A DNA stretch of 36,971 bases. Source: Gracilaria caudata (taxonomy: Eukaryota; Rhodophyta; Florideophyceae; Gracilariales; Gracilariaceae). The notes beneath the pieces were generated by a model. That model was not told the DNA's origin, did not search any database, and saw nothing but the letters and a program-made list of their open reading frames with translations. Position 1 is the first letter of the stretch. Each line of letters begins with the position of its first letter. Location: NCBI GenBank assembly GCA_030374735.1, contig JASCIV010000154.1, positions 1 through 36,971 on the forward strand, given 5' to 3'. Made by a program: the position numbers and the translations under genes. Of the stretch, positions 9,924-19,632 are shown piece after piece.

Positions 9924-10736
9924 TCAGTGACCTTCGAAGCTGGAAAAGAGGTAATGATAACCTCATAGCAAGACACCTCTTCGGACCATCCACATGCATC
10001 GCGGTAACCCGTGGTATATCAGGCTCTTCGCAAGCCCAGAATTATAGTGGCACATCGCATCATACATGTCTCCGTACTTAATTGATGCACATCAAAACCG
10101 ATAGTCAGCGTAGCCAAAGCTTGCCCAGGTAATGCGTAGTAGCCTTTCCCTTAATAGCACTTAATTGGATTAGGATGCCGTTCTGGCTTCTTAATCGGGA
10201 TAAATATCCCATCCGAAGCTCCAATACGCCACGTCAGAGGACTTGGAATTTGAAGTAGGGTTTTAAAAACTTGCGCAAGTGCACGGAATCCATCAGTTGT
10301 TGTACGTATCCTTTCAACATGTAAATTACGATTTGGAGCAGCAAATGCTTCATGAAGTATTTGATATGCTGTTGAAAACCCAATATTGTTTCCTTCTGCA
10401 ACGCCCTGGTACATTCCTCCGGCCAAGACTGGCAACGAGATTCGAGGACGCACCTCTGCCCGTAGAACTGTTCTATCAAGTCCTCGAGACATGTCTGCAC
10501 TTTTCCAGTACTTCAAGCAGATTTATCTGCAGCAGAACAATGGAACTTCTTCCCTTTATTCCGAACAAGCTCTCAAAATATCGTTCAGTGTATCCGGCTC
10601 CTAATTGATGGTGGCCAAGAAAGAGTTGCTTGAAACGCTGGGAGTTGTGATCGTGTTTCTCGTTGGTCAAATACTCATTTGTGAATTTTGAACATGCGAA
10701 GAAGTATTGCGTTGTTGAATGTTGCAAGATATGCAT
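9924..10736 (-). pseudogene. PIF/Harbinger transposase relic
   Basis: The minus strand, read in pieces, follows the Harbinger DDE transposase. From ATG at 10736 the N-terminal helices include GYTERYFESLFGIKGR. Next comes RPRISLPVLAGGMYQGVAE with FSTAYQILHEAF, then the first catalytic block RIGASDGIFIPIKKPE, where the Asp of the DG pair is kept. After a TAA come GKGYYALPGQAL and, in another frame, CASIKYGDMYDAM and AKSLIYHGLPRCMW. At least one frameshift and three stops (TAA, TGA, TGA) are present. The third catalytic residue is not identified. Harbinger elements make 3-bp TTA/TAA duplications, which fits the MITE at 32050-32276 as a possible dependent. The ends of this element are not defined. 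Confidence 0.82.
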
Positions 10737-10766
10737 AAAAAAATCTCTGTCAATATAAATTAGTTT

Positions 10767-11639
10767 CACTGCATGGTAAAACGTCAAAATTAGAGTATAG
10801 CGCTACACTAATTTCATTGACACCATACCACTAGAACAGTGAATGAACCATTGGAATTCTAGTGCTGCAATATCCAATAAACCACTAAAATTCTGGTGGT
10901 ACGGTACCACTATTTTAAGATGAATGTAATGGTTCATAGTGGTATCGTACCACTAGAAATAGTGTCACGGTAAGCAAAGTATAGTGCCCCGGTTAGGATC
11001 ACAGATATATGCACGCATATCACACGTGTACACGTCATATCCCGGATATTGGTGAAGTTTGCTTTTCTTAATCTTCTTCTTTATTATGTTGTAGACCTCA
11101 AACCCCAAACCTCTCGCTTCGACTTCACGAACCAACCAACCAGGCCAAACCAACTTACCGAATAACTGAGTATATGGGCTCCCGGCACTCTTTCATACCT
11201 GCAGTTTAAATAGTCAGCCCATTTGAGGAACTAGTGCACCGGGCTGCCTCCTCTAAGGACGACATGCAGATAGAAATAGCTCCAGCTCTGGTATAATCCA
11301 TATAAATTCTAGAACAAACTGTTGCATATCATAATTTTCGAGCATAGCACTGGAATCTTATTCGCATTTTTTAGTACAGCTGCACTGAATAAAAGTAAGG
11401 CCCCAATAAATCTCTATTGGTCTATTGCAACATTATGTTTTAGTGGTTTTAGGGGCTCTGTATGTTCCGATCCACTAGAAATCTTAGTTAAATAGAATGG
11501 TACGGTACCACTAAAGCCAATAGCAAAGTATTGATCCCATTGGTAACGTACCACTATAATTCAGTGGAATAATAATTCACTAGTTCCAGTGGAGTGAACC
11601 ACTTATTCCATTGGTTCACTAAACTTTTACAATGCAGTG
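10767..11639. mobile_element. CACTG-ended non-autonomous element, copy 2 (873 bp)
   Basis: The termini are CACTGCATGGTAAA and, inverted, CACTGCATTGTAAAAG, flanked by TTT (10764-10766 and 11640-11642), a 3-bp target duplication as expected for CACTA-type elements. The whole length aligns with copy 1 (7500-8396), including the block with tatcacac and the actgagtatatgggctcc segment. No coding capacity. It lies 30 bp upstream of the Harbinger start codon. Confidence 0.85.
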
Positions 11640-11969
11640 TTTGTCTTTAAGGTTGTAGAATGGTTGGTGGAGAATGAGACTAAAGCGGAAAGGAAGGGTT
11701 TGAAGCGTCAGCGTCGCCCATACATATCGCGGTTGCTCGAATGGAAAGTTCGAATAGTCATGGTTCAAATTTGAATAATAGTGATAGCGTTTGGATGCGA
11801 CATCGGTGAGGGAAAAAAAAAAACTTCAGAATCTCTAAGGAAGAGAATCGAGCGCTGTTTCAGTCGGATCAACTGGAGAAACTATAGTCAAGAATGATAA
11901 TGACGCTTTGTGAGTTTCAGAACAACGATTTTCATAGCATGTGGGGAATGCTCTGAGCAGTTACAGCAA

Positions 11970-12583
11970 CACTGGAAGAAAAAAAAGGCCATAGTTAAAG
12001 TGTAGGGCTGCACTAATTTAATTATTACCGTATCCCTAAACATAATCAGTGAAATATATTGGAATTTTAGGGTTGCAATATTCAATAAACGACAAAAAAA
12101 TTCTACTTCTACAATACCAATGTTTTCCAAGCATGATAATGATACGGTGCCACTAAGATTAGTGTCGTCGTACGCAGAATACGGTAGCAAAATAAAGGCC
12201 TTGAACAGATACGCAGACCGAAAACACTTGTACACATGTACACGCCATATCCTGGATTTTGCTCTGTTTTCTGTTTTTTAATTTTTTTCTTTATTTTTAA
12301 TGAACCTCATGGAGGTTTGAATCCGAGACCTCTCGCTCCGCCAATTGATCGTAAGAAATAATTGGGTACATGGGCTTCATGACCACTTTCTTACTTGAAA
12401 TTTTAAGGAGTAGACCATCTGGCACACCGGCTTCCTCCCTTAGATGCTATGTGTAGAAAAAAATCACTTCAGCTCCATTTGAGTTCTTAAGATGCATAGC
12501 TTAAATGGAGGACGTCAAAGTAGTAGAAGATATTAATGGATCCCTATCCGAATTATGGTGGTACCGTACCACTGAAATTCCCT
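11970..12583. mobile_element. CACTG-family element, copy 3, degenerate and shortened
   Basis: Colinear but diverged match to copies 1 and 2: the gctgcactaattt start, the ttggaattttagggttgcaatattc block, gtacacgccatatcctgg, gagacctctcgct and the final gtggtaccgtaccactga. The right part is missing, so no right terminus or target duplication can be given. Limits are approximate. Confidence 0.7.
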
Positions 12584-13539
12584 ACTAAAGAGTCTCCTGA
12601 AATGCTTTAAGGAGATATAGCAGGGCTATAAAAGCCTATGCTTCAGTCATTCCGAGAACATCGGCTTCAGGAAGCACCCTTTGATATATTTCAGAGGCAT
12701 ATCACTCGTTATATCGCCTGCCGTATCTGCCACAGAGATTGTGGAGATCAATTGCATATCCTCGAACCAAATCGTCTTCTCCGCAGACTTCGCGAAAATC
12801 TTTTGGATATTCATAGATTTTTGGCTGTCGGATAAATAAAGAAGATATACGCAATGGATTTTGTAGCAGATATGACGAATAATACTCATTTTCAAATATG
12901 TACCCGTATATGTAACGAAGATCACTTGGACATGACTGTGCCTCTCAGGGATCCGCGATGAAACGGGCCAAGAAATAGGTCACTATAATAAAGAGAATCA
13001 ATTTTGGCATGAAGTGAATACGGGGTGGGGTTTGCACGGGTTTATTTAGAAAATTAAATGTTCAAAATCGGGATGGGGAGCCAAGAATCTGTCAAAATGA
13101 AAAAAGAAACGTACCTTCTCACGAAAGTTTCATGCTCGAAGCTTCCCATTACAGGGTTCATTCATTTTGATCCATAGTTATGATCAAAAGCTCCAAGAGC
13201 TTAAGGGTATGTCTTTTCTGCACATTGCTATATTCAAATACATTTCGAATTTACTTCTATTCGAATTCGAACTTTTAACTAGCCTTTCCCAATAATCTAC
13301 ACTCCTTGCAAGTCAGTCTTGTCTGCACACGTTCCACTACATCAGTGAGATAATGTGCGATCTCGATCTCACTAAACCTTGCAAGAAACAATACACTGAA
13401 CATTGCTGCCTCGCCAGATTAAACTTAATCAAAAACGCGGCACTTTACGTTCCTTTGTCTTCTTGCGTACCCTCGTAGCAAGGGAGTCAGAGTAATCTCT
13501 CTTCCAGCGTCGCGTTGCGGCGCCATGGCGGCGCCGCAA
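12584..13539. other. No gene recognised; one dispersed repeat
   Basis: Short ORFs only. The 36 bases at 13033-13068 (tgcacgggtttatttagaaa onward) recur inverted at about 31911-31946 with about three mismatches, so a repeat family passes through here. Nothing else is identified. Confidence 0.4.
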
Positions 13540-13990
13540 GCCCCTGCCGCGCTAGGTCCTATCAAAACAGCGCCGCCTCGCGGCACCGTTGTCGTGGCGC
13601 AAAACGGCATGTCCTGCGTCGTGCCAGGAGGCGCCATCGCTCGGCTGCAAACCGCCGGCGCGCTGCGTCCTAAATGGGCAGCGCGGCGAGAAGGCGCCGT
13701 CGCTGCGCCGCTAACCGCCGTCGCGCTGCGTCTTGGATGGGCAGCGCCGCGAGACGGCGCTATCATCTCTTCGATTACGCCGTCGCGCTGCGTTTTGGAT
13801 GCGGAGCGCCGCCTCGCGACGCCTTCGTGGCGCCGAACACTGCCATGCCGCTGCGTTGTGGCTAAGGATTTCACCGTCGTCCGCATCGCAGTGCCGCGGG
13901 GCGTCGTATTGCCGCATCGTGGTTCTGAGGGCGCCGAAGCACCGTCGTGGCGAAGCATGATCGCCTCGCTGGGGACCGTGCGTCGGATTG
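13540..13990. repeat. GC-rich degenerate tandem repeat, period about 63 bp
   Basis: The core cgctgcgt recurs at 13661, 13724, 13786 and 13850, with weaker copies near 13549, 13600 and 13912, so spacing is 61-64 bp. The tract stands out from AT-richer flanks. Both strands are open through it (plus 13525-14142, 205 codons; minus 13425-14138, 237 codons). A 63-bp period is 21 codons, but copies of 62 and 64 bp break register, so I doubt it is translated. The frame may be open because of composition. Confidence 0.75.
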
Positions 13991-14346
13991 GAACCAAGAC
14001 TGGAGTGTATCTAGTGGTATCTCCGGTGAACGAAACAACCGGATGCGTGTCTTTCCCGCACGTTGCGCCGCTCTGGCTTCTTGAGCGACAGTTATGGGCG
14101 TGTATGCTAATCCGGAGAGATGAATTTGGACAGCGCATGTAGTTTATCTTTTGAACATATCGGGGACCTGCATCCTCTCTGTTTACGGCTATGCACCCTT
14201 ACTTTTGCTGAACTCTACTCGGTGGTTTCGGTGCCATCTTCCGCCTGGAGCCAACAACGAACGCAGTGATTATACTTCTCTTTGTAGTTCATGCGTTTCC
14301 TGCACATTCTGTATAGAAAAAGGACGCGATCTTCAACGAACAGTTT

Positions 14347-15072
14347 TTAGTCGGGATTGTTAATCTCATGAACAATGCGATCTCCAAGAACTCGCTTCGG
14401 TGTCTGGAGCTGAGCGGTAATGCCTTGAGCTTTCAAACACCTTTTGGTTTTTACATGAGTCTGTAGCTCTTTGATAGACGAAAATCTTCGAGGTCCCGAC
14501 TCGTTGACCACGCAGTGCACGCAAGTAAAACTACCCTTGGTCGCTAGTTCGGGGTACTTGCCAACTCGAACTAGTTTTCCACACTCTTTATGATAGGGAC
14601 AGGGCACGGCCGATTTGTAAACTCGCTTGAATGTTACGGAAACACTCTTGCCGTCTAAAACAGTTACGTTCTCCCTTACGTCTCTCCCAGACGTGGCCTG
14701 GTTGTTTTCTTTCGCTGGAATAACACATTCAATATCTTCGTTAGATTCCGCTACATTTCCCCGACCGGAGTCCAATACCTCCTCTACATCAGTTTCACCA
14801 CTACCATGCGATTCGGCTTCACTGCCGTTTTGCGCACTTATATTTTTCGATCGGGTTTTCGGCAGAGAGATTCCGGCCATAGGAGCAGTTTGTCTGGGGC
14901 TTTTCTGGGAGACCTGCCGACGAGGCCGACGAGATTTACTTGTCTTAGGAACAGAGAGGCGCGCCACACGAGACTTATTTCGAGACGGGGCGGCAGGAGG
15001 AGTAGCTTCAGAGCTTTCTTGAAGCTTTTGGGTCGACTTGCGCTTGCGGCTTCCACTTTCTTTTCGAGGCAT
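14347..15072 (-). CDS. Zinc-finger protein with basic, AT-hook-like N-terminal half; unknown, possibly element-encoded
   Basis: 241 residues from ATG at 15072 (MPRKESGSRKRK) to TAA at 14347. Residues 1-90 are rich in Lys, Arg, Ser and Pro (KTSKSRRPRRQVSQKSPRQ), suited to DNA binding and nuclear import. The middle is acidic and Ser-rich. Near residues 150-225 a Cys/His cluster follows: CPYHKECG, then GSFTCVHC, then ELQTHVKTKRC, which I read as one or two zinc-binding units. I recognise no named family. It is transcribed away from the MULE-like transposase at 15949, with about 880 bp between, so the pair may belong to one two-gene element. The frame stays open for about 50 codons past the TAA. 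No breaks inside. Confidence 0.6.
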   Translation of the reverse strand: MPRKESGSRKRKSTQKLQESSEATPPAAPSRNKSRVARLSVPKTSKSRRPRRQVSQKSPRQTAPMAGISLPKTRSKNISAQNGSEAESHGSGETDVEEVLDSGRGNVAESNEDIECVIPAKENNQATSGRDVRENVTVLDGKSVSVTFKRVYKSAVPCPYHKECGKLVRVGKYPELATKGSFTCVHCVVNESGPRRFSSIKELQTHVKTKRCLKAQGITAQLQTPKRVLGDRIVHEINNPD

Positions 15073-15948
15073 TTTGAGCTGTACGTTCTGCGCAGATGGT
15101 GAGGATACAGGGCCAGTTGGGTGTTGTCTTCTCCGCAATTCGTAGAGAAGAAACCTGTGACCAAATCTATTACGTAAATGAAATCTCTGACAGAAGCAGC
15201 ATAGTCTTTCCAAGAAAAATCCGAAAACTCTTTGAAATATATTAGCCTAGATATAAGTCTGTTCAAATCCGATTTTTGAAACCGATACATTACGGGCAAA
15301 CCGTAACGGCCGGAAAAGGTTGCATTTAGATACGATCAATTTCATATTACGACGAAACCCTAGACCCTAATCAGCATTTCTTAGCATTTCATGAATCACG
15401 TTTCTCCACGAAGCGACATACTTGTAGATTCTTGCATAGGCTTTCGTCTGTCCTTCCGAAAGATGATGCGTTCTGTTCCATTATTTTACGTCACTTAGTA
15501 TTCCGCCAAAAATTAATCGGTTTTTTGTTATTTCTGTCAGAAAATATTTTTTTGAGCTAGTTCATTCACCGAGTCCACCCAGCTCTCTGCCTCAAACTGT
15601 GGCGCACGGCGCCTATCGCGCCCAAAGGTACTCACGTCGCGTAATCGACAGAGCGAGAGACACTTACGTCTCAGCAAGGGAAAGGTACCTGGATCCAGCT
15701 AGTGATATCGGAATCGGGGAGAAGCCATCCTGCCAGTACTTCTGCTTTGCCTTGATGTGTAGCTCCTGCGTATCTACGCTAAACGTCGGACATAGCCATA
15801 GTGCTGAGCACAAAATGTTTTCCGTACTTCGCACGGTTATAGCTTGATTTTGACACTTTTCTTGTCGTGTACGCTTGCACGACACTTGCTGTCCTACTTT
15901 TCCTACTATCTGAGTGTTTCAAAGGAGCCCAGCTATCTTTCTCCAGAT
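15073..15948. promoter_or_regulatory. Divergent intergenic region between zinc-finger gene and MULE-like transposase
   Basis: About 880 bp separate the two divergent start codons, so promoters for both should lie here. AT-rich runs around 15500-15560 could hold core promoters, but no TATA box can be singled out. A short plus ORF (15599-15847) shows nothing recognisable. Confidence 0.35.
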
Positions 15949-18364
15949 ATGAACGTGATTTCACTCTGTAATCCAGTGGATGATGTCGAAGAAGTGGATC
16001 CAGTTGAAGATCATACGGAATGTTTTCTCTTTGAGAAAAGAAATGGATTCTTTCAAATATCGAAGAACGTAAAGAGCTCAATTTTGACGAAGTTCCGCTC
16101 TACTTCCCGGTTTCTGAAAATGTTTTGCATCTTTTGTCCACTTGGAAGGTCTCAAGAAGAAGGAAGCCTCTTTTGTCGAGCTCTCGCCATACTCACTGAG
16201 AGCGAAATCTCAGAAACCTTCTTCCTTGTTTCTCTTTGGAAACAAAGTACCGGTCACTCGGAAAACATACTTTTGTTCCGACGTTAAGTGCTGCACGACT
16301 AGTTTGAAACGAGGCCGCGAGAAGCACCAAGGCCTTTGTGATGAACAGTTGGCTGGCATAAAATCGTATGACATTGACGGAAATGACCAGATTGACTATG
16401 ACAGAAAGCTGGCGAAGCAAGTTTTCTTCTTTGCTCAGAACAATTTTTCTCTTATATGTAAGCATGTGAGGGTCGTTGACAATTTGGATCAGTACCAGGC
16501 TTTGGAAGCTAGCATGGAGACACAAAGAAGAATTTCGAACTGGGTATTTCGGGTTGGGAAGAAGCGCACAATAAAATTGGACTCTGATTTGCAGAGCAGA
16601 TCCACGACTTCAACTAAGTCGCCAGATTTCATTGGCTGCGCTTCCTTTGGGCAGCCAGGAGTAACCGATCCGAAACGTTGTGCACTCATTAAATTACCAG
16701 CAAAACTACCGCGCGCTAATAAGGACTTGGGGGATGAGAAATTGGGACTAGCTCGCCAGGGAATATTTCCTACAAGCTCCATGGTTCAAGGAAATCGTCT
16801 ATCTCTACCAATGAGCACCCGCTCAAAGTTCTGCCTCGGCTTAGTACACGGTCAAGAATCCCCCAAACTGGACAAGACTGGTTGTAATGTTCTCTTCTAT
16901 TACTTTTTCTTTGCTGATGTCTCTGGTCAATACCTTTCCTGGGTAGTTGTGGTTGGAGTTGGAGTGCACGATCACACCTGGCCTGTTCGTCGGCCACCAT
17001 CTATTTCTCTAAGAAAATTTGTCTCAAATCTATATAAAGAAGGAGAGCAGATCACAGACAACCAAGTGCTGAGAAGAATTGAGCATCGATTCGGATCTTT
17101 ACCGTCTCCTTACACTGTACGTTGGCTGAAAACTCGTGTACAGAAAGAAAGGTACCCCCTTGGAAAATCTCTGAGGAGTTTAAGTACAATTATAAACCTG
17201 GAGGATCAGTATGCAGGGAATGACCGATACATTTTTTCTCTTAAAGACCACAGAAATGAAGACCATCACCTGCCGCAGAAGATTCAGAAAGGTGTTTCCA
17301 TAATATTTGGAAGGGCCGAACTCTTGGACATGGCTGCCAAAAATCCTCGACTTGGGTGTGGTGGAACATTTGGTATCGTGAGCAGTTTGGCTGATGATCT
17401 GAACTTTGAACTGGTTACGATCGTCGCCAAAAATGAAAGAACAGGAAGAATATTTGCAGTAATGAGACAGCTCACATCGAGAAAGACCATGGCCTCAAGA
17501 ACTATTCTGTTTCACGAACTTGTGCGGCAGTTGACGGACAGAGGTATGAAAGATCCTTTGAAGGAATTGCCAGAAAAGAGACTAACAATGGCGAAAGACT
17601 TTGAAAAGACCTATTGTTTTGCGTTAGGCACTGTTCTGAGCGAGTATTTTGGGTCAGGTACCGCATTGGAGTATATTGCAGCAGTTGGTCTAGGTTGTGC
17701 TTTACATGCCAAGCGCATTGTTCTGGAGAAATGTGATGTCCGAAATGAACCAGAGTTGTTTAGGCGGGCAGTCGGCACTCGATATGTCGACACAGAGAGC
17801 GAATGCAAAGAAGCTTTATCAATTATGCTGGGACTTGGAGAGAAGTGGAATTCTTTTGCAAACTGGCTAGCAACAAATAAGTGTGCCTATTTGCTATGGT
17901 TCCAGAACAATTCCAGCACAATTCCCGTCTCTATTCGCGCTGTAAGAGCGTTTCTAGACACAAATGTGAACGAATCTTACCACAATCGAATCAAAAGCTG
18001 ACCGATGTTTGCGTTGCATCACGGGAAGGTATTACAGTTGATGGAGGCTATTGCAGAACTGAAGATTGTCGACGTGGATGACCTTCGTAACTTTGGAAAG
18101 TCAACGACTTTTGATGGTCCTCAACTTCTTTCGTTGCCGCAGTGGAAAACATGCACGTCGAAAAAGGGCAAAAGAAGATTTACAGAGGTCATTGATATTG
18201 AAAACGAAGATTTATGCGCGAGCGAGCCACGCACAGCCAACAGATCTCGGACCAGGAAGCAAGTAACTCTCAACAGAAACACAGAAAAGAAGATCGAAAA
18301 CTTGAAGCAAACAGTCGATCGATTACATGAAATGATTGTGTCATTGATTAATACAAAGAAATAA
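15949..18364 (+). pseudogene. MULE-like (Mutator superfamily) transposase, damaged copy
   Basis: The frame starts at ATG 15949 (MNVISLCNPVDDVEEVD), shifts by one base near 16035 in an A-run and again near 16140, then is open 16142-17998. TGA at 17999-18001 is followed in the same frame by 120 codons to TAA at 18364. Visible parts in order: a Cys/His region with FCSDVKCC and KHQGLC; the VHDHTWPV motif (about 16960), like the closing HxH of WRKY/GCM1-type fingers of MULEs; a helical segment LPSPYTVRWLKTR; GGTFGIVSSLADDL with AVMRQLTSRKTM, like the MULE DDE core although the first Asp is Gly; AKDFEKTYCFALG, the second acidic block; NVNESYHNRIK with the third; and a basic C-terminus ending in a coiled coil. 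Two frameshifts and one nonsense codon silence it. Terminal inverted repeats were not found. Confidence 0.68.
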
Positions 18365-18729
18365 AGTTGACACGTTTCTGATGATACCATAAATCTGTTT
18401 GTCATTTTCTTGAATGCTTTTTCTCTTTTATCGTTCTTTCATCTGTCATAAAGTTTGGGAAGAATTATGTGTACATACACGGAGAGAAAATATACTGAAA
18501 ACGTTCTGAAAATTGTAAAGTTGGTTGAATTCGTTTTTGGAAAAATTGTGGTTTTTGATACTTTTCGGGTCAACACAGTTCGGTCCTCCAAAAATGGGTA
18601 GAGGATATGAATCACGTACTATATCACCCCGGGAGAAGACCATTTCTTTCGTCTCTTATATTGCCATATCTATGAAATGGTTAGAGGAAGAGCTTCCCAT
18701 ACCGTCAAAAATGAGCGAGGTTTTGCATT
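18365..18729. other. Spacer between MULE-like and hAT relics
   Basis: AT-rich 3' flank of the transposase. A plus frame (18525-18731) leads towards the hAT block and may be its decayed N-terminal part. No terminal inverted repeat is seen. Confidence 0.35.
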
Positions 18730-19632
18730 GAAAACTATCACAAACATATGATAGATGTTGCTAAACCTCGGTGTCGAACGCGTTTCGCGACGGATTTGGA
18801 GTCCTCATCTTCGACGGATGGACGGATTGTACTGGGGCCAGTGTCGTCAATGTTCTATTGTCCATTACAGCCAGGCATGAGGCAAGAAAGACATTTTTCC
18901 TAAACTTCGTTTTAACAGGCTCGCAATCTCGTGACGCGACATTCTAAGCGATGTACTGGAGGAGACAGTGAGCGAGTTTGGAGAAATGACCAATATATGT
19001 GGTATCGTGAGCAACAACAAGAGCAGCTGCGTTAGCGCGAAGGTGGAACTGAAACGGAGACACGATCACGTGATCTCCTGCCAGGATCAAACACATCTTG
19101 CACATCTCTTGATGCAAGATATGTGATCGTTAACGTGGATTGATGCGGTGCTAAAGCAGGTTTCGACTCTGACCACGGATATACGCAGTCGTCCAAAGCT
19201 GTACATGCTTTGAAGATTTCAAAAGAAGCCCATAACACCAACCTCTTTTTGAGAGGAGATACAGGAGGAGAGGAAGAAGTTGATTAGTACGGCCGTCCAC
19301 GGCCGCAGAAAACCGTAATTCTTCCGAAGAAGATGGCCGCAACTTAGTTTCTTTCTTTTAAGTCGATGCTAGGTGGGTTCTTAAGAAACAGGAATATAAT
19401 GAAAGAGCTCTTCGTTCGTTCAAACTTTCGAAACAACCGTTTTGGGGCACGAGATCCTATTTGCCGTCACAATTTTATAAGCACAGTCTTCGATGATGAG
19501 TTCTACGAAACGGCGCTTGATATCTATCACATCAGGATGATCACCACACAATATCTTTGTTTCTTTGACGATGAGTCGTCGCTGATATCTGAAGTGTTGT
19601 CCTTGCCACTATTTCTCCGTCGGAAGCTATGA
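18730..19632 (+). pseudogene. hAT-superfamily transposase relic
   Basis: Several plus frames together follow a hAT transposase with a DUF659-like core. First FRDGFGVLIFDGWTD (catalytic Asp region) with GASVVNVLLSITARHE and FVLTGSQSRDATF. Then in another frame EFGEMTNICGIVSNN, normally a TDNxxN block, and TWIDAVLKQVSTLTTDI. Finally NNRFGARDPICRHNFIS and DDEFYETALDIYHIR with LCFFDDESSLISEVL, the helical insertion region. Frameshifts and stops are frequent. The C-terminal dimerisation block is not seen. hAT elements give 8-bp target duplications, but no ends were located. Confidence 0.75.
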
